The notes under the pieces: model-generated
What the model was told of the DNA's origin: nothing
Seen by the model: only the letters and a program-made list of their open reading frames with translations
Database searches by the model: none
Part shown: piece by piece, positions 24,850-33,500 of the stretch
Position numbering within the stretch: the first letter of the stretch is position 1
Layout of the letters: each line of letters opens with the position of its first letter
Source: Leptolyngbya ohadii IS1
GTDB lineage: Bacteria > Cyanobacteriota > Cyanobacteriia > Elainellales > Elainellaceae
Direction of reading: 5' to 3'
DNA: 64,000 nucleotides
NCBI RefSeq assembly: GCF_002215035.1
Contig: NZ_NKFP01000006.1
Span: 3,005,080 to 3,069,079 of the forward strand
Program-made: the position numbers and the translations under genes

Positions 24850-27003
24850 TTAAAGATCGTCCGGTAGGGTAATCCTAAAGCAGCTTCCTTCGCCTAAGAC
24901 GCTTTCTACCGCAACCTCTCCCCCATGCAGTTCCACGATTCTCCTGATGAGCGCCAAGCCTAATCCTGTGCCGCCATATTGGCGATTAAGGCTACTATCG
25001 ATCTGCATAAACGACTGAAAAAGCTTTGGCAGATGTTCTGCGGCGATCCCAATTCCTGTATCCGTGACGCTAAATTCAATTCTTCTTTGGGTGCGATCGC
25101 GTTCTACTGCTAGCGTTACTTTTCCACCTTCAGGCGTAAACTTGACCGCATTACTGAGCAGATTAATGAGTGCCTGGCGGATTCGTAATTCATCGACTTC
25201 GATGTCACCCACATCCGCAGGAATTATTGTATTCAGTTCAACTAATTTCTTCTGAGCGATTTGTTTTACAAAGCTTAAGCTATGTTGACAGAGATTCTGT
25301 ACACAAACAGAGGCAATTTGTAGTTCCAGCGTTCCCGATTCAATTTTTGCCAGGTCAAGAATGTCGTTAATCAGCGATAGCAAATGCTTTCCGCTTTCGT
25401 GAATAACTTTGATGTATTGGCTCTGTTTCCCATTGAGTTCACCATAAATTCCCTCCTGCAATACATCGGACATTCCCAGGATTGCCGTCAGCGGTGTCCG
25501 TAATTCGTGGCTCATATTTGCCAGAAATTCGTCCTTCAGGCGGCTGATGCGGGCAAGCTCAAGATTGGTTTCTTGAAGATGCTGTTCAAACTGTTTGCGA
25601 TCGCGAATATCAATCATCGTGGCGCGATTGTGCAACAGCCGACCCATTTCATCTTTAACCGATGTGGCGCTAAGCAAGACGGGCAGCAGGGAGCCGTCTT
25701 TGCAGACCATTTCATACTCTAGATTTTTGACCCATCCCTGCTCAAGAAAGACCTGAAAATTTTGCGCAAATGCCTGACGACTCTCCTCCGTCAGAAACTC
25801 AGCGACTGATTTGCCCAGCATTTCCTCCCGGCTGTAGCCGAGCCACTGCAATTCAGTTTCGTTGACCCGCACGTAGCGCCCCTGGGGATCTAGAGAATGG
25901 TAGCCGCAGGGCGCATTGTTGTAGAGATCCTCCACCTCCTGGATGTAGTGAGTCAGATCGGCGGTGCGCTGGGCAACCCGGTTTTCCAGGTCTTGATTGA
26001 GACGCTGAAGCTGTGCCTCGGCTTCCCGACGTTCCTTTAGCTCGGTTTGCAGTTGGGCGTAGGCGGTGGCTTGTTGAATGGCAATACTCACCTGAGTTGC
26101 CAGCTGCTTGACCAGTTGGATCTCTGACGTATCCCAGGTGCGGGGATGATGGCATTCGTGGGCAATCAGCAAGCCCCAGAGATGCTGATCCTGAAGAATC
26201 GGCGTCACCAGATTTGCCCGTATTTGAAAGCTGGCTAACATTTTGGCATAGCAGGGTTTAAGAGACGGATCTTCTCGATCGCTCACAAAACTGGTTCTGC
26301 CGTGAAGGTAGGACTCGTGCCACCTGGACGCCAAACAAGGGTCAACAATTTCCTGATGCAGAAGCGATAACTCCGCTAGCCGCACCGATTCAACGCTGAC
26401 GAACCCAGACCAATCGGGCTGAAACTCATAGAGAATGGCGCGATCGCAGTCGAGCAGTTGCCGCAGACCATCCACCGCAGCCTGAAGGATGTTTGGGAGG
26501 TCTAGCGACTGACGAATTCGCAGGGCAATTTCTGAGAGCAGTTCTTTCTGCTGCTGCGATCGATCGAGCTGTTTGACCAGAGCATGATATTCAATGATCG
26601 CCTCTACGCTTTTCCGCAGCGAAGCGGAAGTGATGTCTCCCTTGACCAGATAGTCCATCGCGCCGAGTTTCATAGCCCGGACTGCAACCTGTTCGTTGCC
26701 CTGCCCAGAGAGAACGATTACAGGCACTTTGGCAGTCAATTGTCCTGCCGATTCTGTCCGCATAAACTCCAAAAACTCCAGACCGTTGCCGTCCGGCAGA
26801 TGCAAATCTAGCAGCACCACATCTGGAGACTGCGATCGCCACAGTTCCATGCCTGTGTTTAGGTTTTCTGCGGTTAGGAGATCATAGCGACGATCGGGGT
26901 CAGCCCGGAGGTACCGGGTAAAGGCAACGCAATCGGTTTCTGCATCCTCAATGAGTAAAATTTTGATTGCGGATTGCAATTGGGAAAGCTCACTAAGACT
27001 CAT
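24850..27003 (-). CDS. Hybrid sensor kinase: REC, cyanobacteriochrome-like GAF, PAS, histidine kinase
   Basis: A 717-residue soluble signalling protein. Order: receiver domain (1-125; phospho-acceptor Asp66, Lys121), GAF domain (~155-318), coiled coil (~318-355), PAS (~355-470), dimerisation helix with His499 in MSHELRTP, ATPase domain (DTGIG 648-652, GGTGLGL). The GAF domain has Cys251 in PCYAKMLASFQIRANL, aligned with the chromophore cysteine of cyanobacteriochromes, and Cys223 in DPCL, at the place of the DXCF cysteine, 28 residues earlier. A bilin-binding, possibly blue/green photoreceptor is inferred. No cognate regulator lies next to it. Confidence 0.85.
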   Translation of the reverse strand: MSLSELSQLQSAIKILLIEDAETDCVAFTRYLRADPDRRYDLLTAENLNTGMELWRSQSPDVVLLDLHLPDGNGLEFLEFMRTESAGQLTAKVPVIVLSGQGNEQVAVRAMKLGAMDYLVKGDITSASLRKSVEAIIEYHALVKQLDRSQQQKELLSEIALRIRQSLDLPNILQAAVDGLRQLLDCDRAILYEFQPDWSGFVSVESVRLAELSLLHQEIVDPCLASRWHESYLHGRTSFVSDREDPSLKPCYAKMLASFQIRANLVTPILQDQHLWGLLIAHECHHPRTWDTSEIQLVKQLATQVSIAIQQATAYAQLQTELKERREAEAQLQRLNQDLENRVAQRTADLTHYIQEVEDLYNNAPCGYHSLDPQGRYVRVNETELQWLGYSREEMLGKSVAEFLTEESRQAFAQNFQVFLEQGWVKNLEYEMVCKDGSLLPVLLSATSVKDEMGRLLHNRATMIDIRDRKQFEQHLQETNLELARISRLKDEFLANMSHELRTPLTAILGMSDVLQEGIYGELNGKQSQYIKVIHESGKHLLSLINDILDLAKIESGTLELQIASVCVQNLCQHSLSFVKQIAQKKLVELNTIIPADVGDIEVDELRIRQALINLLSNAVKFTPEGGKVTLAVERDRTQRRIEFSVTDTGIGIAAEHLPKLFQSFMQIDSSLNRQYGGTGLGLALIRRIVELHGGEVAVESVLGEGSCFRITLPDDL

Positions 27004-27334
27004 GAGGACTCTCGAATGCGATATCCATTGCAGGAAGAGGAAGGAAGCAGCAAACTCATCTCTGGTAGGCTTGAATGCAGGGAACTGTTAACACAGGGGG
27101 TTTTTAAAGTTAGAAGAAGTAGAAAAAGCAGCTAGAAAAACTTGTGAAAGTCCAATCCAGTTGAATCAACCATGGCTTGAGGAGTGGCAACATTGTCTCG
27201 TATTTCTTAATATTCCCTGATTCTGCACAGGTTTTCTACATTTCCCGCGATTGCTACAAAAGAATTTACTCTTGCTATCAAGATTTGTGATCGAGCGTTT
27301 CACGGCTCAGTCCGATCGCCAGGAACAGGCTACT
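27004..27334. other. Intergenic region, 331 bp, no gene seen
   Basis: It lies between the divergent-facing upstream side of the sensor kinase and the 3' end of the nucleoside deaminase. It is AT-richer than the surroundings and has no convincing open frame, hairpin or repeat. The kinase promoter must lie here. Confidence 0.4.
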
Positions 27335-27823
27335 TTAGCGCTGCCAAAAATCTCGATGAAGCTGTACGATCGTGTCTTCCACTGCGGCGATCGGTCCCCA
27401 AACCTGAACCGATTTTTGTCCGCGTTCCAGGACTTCACGGCAGGGCAGATTAAGGGTGGGATTCTCGGTATGGTTGCCTGTAAGCTGCAATAGCTGGGAT
27501 TCCGCAATGCCGTAGACTAAGCGCCCAATATTTGCCCAGTAAAGCGTTGCCGTACACATGGCGCAGGGTTCAACGGTGGTGTAGAGGGTGCAGTCCCAGA
27601 GATAGTCTGGACTGAAGTTGGTGTGGGCTGCGCGAACCAGCACCGATTCTGCGTGATTCACCGTATCCACGTTTCCCTGCTCCAGCAAAACCGTTTCATG
27701 ATCCGGCGCAACCAGAATCGCTCCAAACGGATGGCGTCCAAATTGCATTGCCCGCAGCGCAATCTGATGCGATCGCTGCAAATGCTGCACCATCTGAAAC
27801 GGAGTAGGGCTAACTTCAGACAT
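27335..27823 (-). CDS. Nucleoside/base deaminase (cytidine-deaminase fold)
   Basis: A 162-residue zinc deaminase of the CDA fold. The zinc site is HAES (residues ~58-61) and PCAMC (~87-91). The group includes tRNA adenosine deaminase, guanine deaminase and small nucleoside deaminases; the FGAILVAPDH segment and C-terminal RREVLERGQKSVQVWGP-type tail favour a base or nucleoside substrate over tRNA. The exact substrate is open. It is followed on the plus side by tRNA-Glu. Two larger purine deaminases lie at 55.7 and 59.2 kb. Confidence 0.82.
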   Translation of the reverse strand: MSEVSPTPFQMVQHLQRSHQIALRAMQFGRHPFGAILVAPDHETVLLEQGNVDTVNHAESVLVRAAHTNFSPDYLWDCTLYTTVEPCAMCTATLYWANIGRLVYGIAESQLLQLTGNHTENPTLNLPCREVLERGQKSVQVWGPIAAVEDTIVQLHRDFWQR

Positions 27824-27830
27824 TCTTTGA

Positions 27831-27903
27831 TACCCCCAGGGGAATTCGAATCCCCGTCGCCTCCGTGAAAGGGAGGTGTCCTAGGCCTCTAGACGATGGG
27901 GGC
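27831..27903 (-). tRNA. trnE: tRNA-Glu (anticodon UUC)
   Basis: A 73-nt cloverleaf on the minus strand. The acceptor stem is GCCCCCA paired with TGGGGGT plus discriminator A. The anticodon stem CCTCC/GGAGG holds loop CTTTCAC with anticodon TTC. The T arm is GGGGATTCGAATTCCCC. CCA is not encoded. In cyanobacteria this tRNA also feeds tetrapyrrole synthesis through glutamyl-tRNA reductase. Confidence 0.97.
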
Positions 27904-27968
27904 GTATCAGGTTGGCGGTTTGTTCAGCCGCTTCACCTTTATTAGATTAGCCAATCTGTAAAATTCTG

Positions 27969-28748
27969 TCAAGCAGAGCTGCGAGGAATTTCTAGATGGG
28001 ATTGGGAACCGTTTGATTGCGGAAAGAGTTCCTGCACTTGGGGACTGTGGACAATTTGCCAGATAAAGTAGCCCGCCACTGCTAGACCGCCTGCCGCCAT
28101 TAGCAAAGAAAACAAATCGGGCAACCATCTCGGCAGGGAAACGACTTTCTGCATGGGGGTTGTCGGTCGGGGCGTGATTCGGGTCGGAGAGGTAGGGCGA
28201 TAGGTTTCGTTGACTACGGTGGTCTGGGTCGCAAGCTGATGCACCGCTCGAAACTGCTGAAGCTTATGCGTGACCTGTAGAGGACGCTGCCCGGTTCGGC
28301 TCCATTGCAGCAACGCATCTACCGGAATGCCGCAGAGATTGACGCAGGGGATATCGTGCAGCCGCTGCTGAAGCGTTCGATCCTTTGTCACCACCGCCAC
28401 CAGATTACCGGGATAGGACTGCGCCAGCCCATAGCCACAGCGTCCCACCGCCAGCGACAGCCTTGCCCTGCGGGTTGATGCCTGTCCGGAGGGCACCTTA
28501 AACGCCGCATGGTGGGCATTGATATCGGTAATCTTCCAGCCGCTCGACGCATAGAAACGGTTGAACGATTTCGCAATTCGCTCCAGATCCGGGTCTGGCG
28601 ATCGATCGAACAGCAGCTTCATCTCTTCGTAGATAAGCTGGGGAATACAGCAGCTTCCCACCCGCGAAAACTCACGCCATTCAGCAGGGGTAGACGCCGC
28701 TAATGCACCAATATCGAACACCAGAATGACGGGAGGCATCGCAGTCAT
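27969..28748 (-). CDS. PIN-domain protein with a C-terminal membrane segment
   Basis: A 259-residue protein. The N-terminal ~140 residues look like a PIN ribonuclease fold: ILVFDIGALAAS (first acidic residue), LIYEEMKLLFDRS and AVVTKDRTLQQRL (later acidic site). A Thr/Pro-rich linker leads to one membrane helix (LFSLLMAAGGLAVAGYFIWQIV) near residue 220 and a short tail. The start at 28748 has GAGG seven bases upstream; an earlier in-frame start adds four residues. There is no antitoxin next to it, so a toxin role is unsupported. Confidence 0.7.
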   Translation of the reverse strand: MTAMPPVILVFDIGALAASTPAEWREFSRVGSCCIPQLIYEEMKLLFDRSPDPDLERIAKSFNRFYASSGWKITDINAHHAAFKVPSGQASTRRARLSLAVGRCGYGLAQSYPGNLVAVVTKDRTLQQRLHDIPCVNLCGIPVDALLQWSRTGQRPLQVTHKLQQFRAVHQLATQTTVVNETYRPTSPTRITPRPTTPMQKVVSLPRWLPDLFSLLMAAGGLAVAGYFIWQIVHSPQVQELFPQSNGSQSHLEIPRSSA

Positions 28749-28784
28749 GATTGACCTCAAAAGAAAAAAGGACGTTTAGAACGA

Positions 28785-30341
28785 CTAGAACGAACTCCCG
28801 ATACCCAGCCGACCTGCGAGTCCGGGCGTCAGGGGCAGCAGCGTTGCCGCCATCAAAAACAGCACCAGCAGTCCGAGGGCAGCACGGGCATCATCCGGCT
28901 CTGTGAGTTCGTTGAGGGCAGGACGTTCCAGATCGCGCTGCAAGAACAGAATCAGCACTGCCCAGTAAAGCGCCAGCGGATTCACCAGGGAAGCCAGACC
29001 CAGCACAATTAGCGTGGCAAAGGTTGTGCGTCCTGCAACTTTTCTGCCGTAGATTGCCTGCACAATCCGTCCACCGTTGAGCTGTCCTGCGGGCATCAGA
29101 TTAATTGCCGTGATCACCAGCCCAATCCAGCCGACCAGCACCAGGGGATGAATCGCCACGAGGGACTGTTGCAGCGCATCTCCCAGCACCACCCGCGCCA
29201 GCGTTCCCACTAGAATCGACCCCTCAAAGAAGCCAGAAGGCAACTGAAACAGGCTATCCGGACGAGACAGCAGCAGCCCCACGATGAGCATACCCAGGGC
29301 AACGACACCACCTGCCGCCGACCCTACAAAAGCCACATCAAATAAACGGCTGCGATCGGGCAAAACGGACTCGAAGCGGAAAAAGCTGCCGAAGGAGCCA
29401 ATCTGCCAGGTGGGAATCAAGTAGGGCGGACTGAGACGCAGGTTTGCCTTGGCTGCGGCAATGCGATGGGCGATTTCCGTTACTGCCAGTACCAGCAGAA
29501 TGCCAGCGGCGATCGGCAATACTTCGCGCCAGCGATTGGTTTCGGTGAAAAAGTCAAACCCAAATAGCAGTCCGCCCGTTTCCAGACAGGTCGCGATCGT
29601 AGACACAATCAGCACGATTGAGAGAATCCACTGGGCGATCGCCACGGATTTTTTCTCCGGAGCGCGGGGCAGTACGATCACCACAGGCTTGCCTTCCGAG
29701 CCTTCCAGCAGAAACAGACGATAGCGATCGCCCATCCGCTCCGCCAGGTTTGCCGTCAGCCGATCGAAGGTGGGCTGTACTTCGCCGCGCAGATTGCCCT
29801 TAAAAATCACGCCTTCCTGGTAGGGAATGGTTTCCGTGGCAAAGAAAGTTTCTACGCCAAAAATGCCTTTGATCGTCTGAATGTCCTCCGCTGGCATGGA
29901 GGGCATCATAGGGTTAGCCGCTGGCTTTGCTGCACCGCTCTCCGTGACCGCTGGATTTGCAGAGGGATTGACCGTACCCGGAACCGTTTCCGATCGATCG
30001 ATGATCCCTTCTTCTTTTGCGGCGTTTGGGGTTTGGGCGGTTGTCGGTTGGGCAGACTGGGACGACACGGGGTTTAGCAGTCCGGCTTCCTCTGCGGAGG
30101 CTCGCAGCTGTCTACCCAGCAGAATGTATGCCGCGATCGACAGCAGCAGCAGCAGCAGCACCGCCGCCAGATTGAACGTAATCCCCAGCGTGAGTGCGCC
30201 AAATACCAGCAGCCAGGGAGCCATCAGCGACACCGACTGGAGCCAAGCCAGAATGCCTAGCTTGCCCATCGGTCTTGCCCGATAAAATCCCCATCCGAGA
30301 ATGGCGATCGCTGCAACTAAAATCAGTAACGTAATGGTCAT
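28785..30341 (-). CDS. Site-2 protease homologue (M50, EGY-like), probably catalytically inactive
   Basis: A 518-residue membrane protein with about eight helices, related to the chloroplast EGY site-2 proteases. The family landmark LSPPYLIPTWQIGSFGSFFRFES follows the first zinc motif, and NLMPAGQLNGGR holds the third ligand. Here the zinc motif reads TEIAH (288-292) instead of HExxH, and the LDGG aspartate is Asn422. One His and the Asp are therefore missing, like plant EGY3. A cytosolic region of ~100 residues (residues ~85-185) follows the N-terminal helices. It has a good GGAAGGA site and starts 36 bp before PIN gene's coding region on the same strand. Confidence 0.82.
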   Translation of the reverse strand: MTITLLILVAAIAILGWGFYRARPMGKLGILAWLQSVSLMAPWLLVFGALTLGITFNLAAVLLLLLLSIAAYILLGRQLRASAEEAGLLNPVSSQSAQPTTAQTPNAAKEEGIIDRSETVPGTVNPSANPAVTESGAAKPAANPMMPSMPAEDIQTIKGIFGVETFFATETIPYQEGVIFKGNLRGEVQPTFDRLTANLAERMGDRYRLFLLEGSEGKPVVIVLPRAPEKKSVAIAQWILSIVLIVSTIATCLETGGLLFGFDFFTETNRWREVLPIAAGILLVLAVTEIAHRIAAAKANLRLSPPYLIPTWQIGSFGSFFRFESVLPDRSRLFDVAFVGSAAGGVVALGMLIVGLLLSRPDSLFQLPSGFFEGSILVGTLARVVLGDALQQSLVAIHPLVLVGWIGLVITAINLMPAGQLNGGRIVQAIYGRKVAGRTTFATLIVLGLASLVNPLALYWAVLILFLQRDLERPALNELTEPDDARAALGLLVLFLMAATLLPLTPGLAGRLGIGSSF

Positions 30342-30553
30342 TTTCCTTCCTTGGTCTGCTGCTAGGTTCTGCCGCTACGAATCACTGCAATTCATCAGAT
30401 TCAATTCATAGAATAATCGTGATTGAATGAGTGACAGAGATCGATCGGCAAACCGCCGCAGATAGTTTCTATCCACGATCGATCAGGGAATTAAAAGAAG
30501 ATTCGATATTGCTTTGTTATCGATAGGATACCAGTTTCCCCGGATGGCTTAAG
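30342..30553. other. Intergenic region between tamB-like and M50-like genes
   Basis: About 210 bp with no recognisable gene. It is AT-rich near 30361-30530 and should contain the promoter of the M50-like gene. I see no strong terminator for the tamB-like gene. Confidence 0.4.
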
Positions 30554-33500
30554 CTAAAACCGCGTTTCAAACTGCAAAATTGCGCGGCTGTCTCCCCGGA
30601 AGTTGGTAGAACCCCGAACGGACAGTTCATTGCTGAGGCGATAGCGCAGGTTAAACTGAGTCGGCTCTGGAGCGGTTAGCACTTGCAGGATGGAAACCGA
30701 GAGATCGTCGGTTAGATCAAAGCCCAGTTCAGCGGCGATCGCAAACGTGGAAGTACGGGCATCCTCGGAGATCAGCGTGGTAGGAAACAGGCTAAAGTCC
30801 GTTAAGCCAAAGGCATTGCTGATCAAATTCTGAAGCTGACTCAGGACGGCTGATCCTGCCAGGGAGGCGATCGCGGTTGTCACTCCATCCTCCTGGGCGA
30901 TCGCTGTGACATTGCCGCCGCCAATCAGTGCCAGGATTTCCGTCTGGCTGCGATCTGGATCGCTGGTGAGTTCCAGGTTGTTGAACAGTTCACTGGCAGG
31001 TCCATTCACGCTTGCCTGTACCCGAACGGTTTCCAGTCGTCCAAAATCCGCTACGGCGGACAAATCCGCCACTTCTGCTGCCGCAAACGGCGAGGTATTG
31101 GGAATGGGATAGCGAGTAACTTCTGGCACCAGAGCAAGCAGCCGCACATCCAGCACCGGATCGAGTCCCCGATCAGACTCAAACACCACCGTATTGTTAT
31201 AGCGACGATCGAGGTTAAACCGCGTGGTGAACAGATTCACCTGACCGCGCTGGAGCTGAATTACGCCATCGGGACGCAGATCGTCGATCGTGCCGTCCAC
31301 TAGCAAATCGCCTGCCACCACAAAACTGAGCAGCGGATTATTAGTGACGCGCAAATTTTCCCCCAAACTCACCCGCAGATTATTCAGCAGGGGCGGGCTA
31401 AACAGATCCGTCTCACGATCGCCAAAGCGGGTTGTCGGAGCGGATGCCGTAGCGATAGCAGCTACAGTCTGACCATTCTGGTCTGGCAGTCTTACCTCTC
31501 CGTTGCTCAGCAGCACTTCTCCGCCAATTTCCGGAGCCAGCGCTGTTCCGGTCAACACCACCTGTCCTGCCACATCGCCCTCGTAACGGTCTGGCAAATC
31601 CAGCGCAATCTTATCCAGGCTAATCGTCAGCGGTGGCTGATTGTCTGGGTTATTAACGTTGAGCGGTAGCAGAATTGGCAGCGTTCCCTGTGCTACAACT
31701 TGTCCCCGGCTGAACTCGCCTTGCAGGTTTTGCACCTGGATCTGGTCATTCTTGAAGGCGATCGTACCGTTGATGTTCGTAATGTCCTCTGGGAGCAGGG
31801 GGGATGCCACACGCGCATTGGCAAATTCAGCCGTCCCGCCGATCGCCAGATTTTGCTGCGTATTCGTCAGAACCCCCGTTGCCCGGAGCTGAACCTCGGC
31901 TTCGCCGCCGCGCCACTGCACCTGATCGGTAAAAGCATTGATCAGCGCCAGTCCATCGTTTCGCACGGTGAGGTCTACATTGAATTCGTTGGAGGCAGGC
32001 TCCACGGTCATAAACGGAAACTTGTAGGGGATGCTGCCGTTGAGGGCGAACTGATCCACCTGATCTGCCTGGGGTTCCACCGGCTCGTCCGGATCAAGGG
32101 GATTAATCGGGGAATTGATGGACGGATTTTCAGACAGATCGGCAGGCTGCCCCTGGGGCGCTGTTTCCGCCACCGTAACTTCCGGCCGGACAAAATCCGA
32201 GTCAAACGTGAGGCGGGCGTCATTGTAGCCAAACAAATTGCGGAGGGGCGGCAAGGTGGTAATCGTGCCGTTGTTGTTGATCTGCGTATTCACAAGCTGA
32301 ATTTCGCCGATTACCTGCGGATTGCCCACCGATCCTGCCAGGGTTGCGTTTGCCGTGAGATCGCCCTCAATGTCGATCGGCAGCCGGAACAGATCGCGCA
32401 GTGCTGCCACGGGAACGCCTTCTGCCAAAAGCTGCCCGGACTGCTGTTCGCCGCCAAACTGCCCGGAGAAAGTGAGGAACGACTCATCCGACTGGAATCG
32501 CACCGGCAGTAGGGTCAGCACCCCGTTCTGTAATTCGCCTCGCGCAATCACCTGATCGACCCGATAGTCTTGCCAGCGCCAGTTCTGTCCAGCAAGGTCG
32601 AAGCCCACATTAAATCCGGTTTGGGCAGAGGAATTAATGTCGATCGTCCCCGTAAATGCCCCCTGCAATTGGGACAGATCGGGCAGGAAGGATGCCTGCT
32701 GGCGAGCAGCAATTTGCTGATTTAATAGGGCAGTAATTTCCGAGTAGCGGCGCAGCTGATTGAGCAGAGTCAAGTCTGGTTGACCCACGGGGAATGGCTG
32801 AACGGCATCAGCAGTGGCAAACACGGGAGGACGCAGCCCTCGCCCAAAATCCGCCAGGTCAAAAATATTGAGGGCGGACAGCACATCTTCGATCCGTCCC
32901 TGGTCTGCCACAATCCTTGCCTGAAGCTGATTCTCTGCGCGAGTATTAAACGTGCCCGACAGCAAATAGCGGCTTCCCGCCTGAAGCAATTCGCCCTGTT
33001 CCAGCACCGCCACCCCATCCACATAGCGGAACTGCGCCGCAAACCGATCGCCCGCAATGTATCCCAGCGCCGGACGATCGATCACCAGTTGTCCAATTAC
33101 GCTTGGATTATTCAGATTGGCAATATTTGCCTCGATCGATCCGCTTGCCTCCCCGGTGACAATCCCAATGCCGTAGGCGGCGGCTGGCGTAAGATTAAGT
33201 GCCTGAAGCGGGAAGTTTTCCAGCGTTGCCGTGAGGATATCCCCCTGGGTTCTGCCCTGCGCGATCGCGTTGCCCTGCTGCACAAAGAAATTGACCGGAC
33301 GGTTGCGATCGTCCAGCGTTAAAGCAATCCGATCCTGCTGCCCAGAGACATCAAGACTGATGCCGCGATTCGTGTAGCGCAGATCTCCCGTGAGGCGCGG
33401 TTCAAAGGCGACCTGATTGATCTGGAAATTGTTTAAGCCCAGTTGTCCTGCCACCTGAACGGCATCGGGTGTGCCCGTCACTCGTCCGCTGAAGTCCGTT

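Noticed and set aside
27969-28748. Toxin-antitoxin module with the PIN protein
   Set aside because: No small antitoxin gene lies next to it, and the protein has a membrane segment unlike typical VapC toxins.
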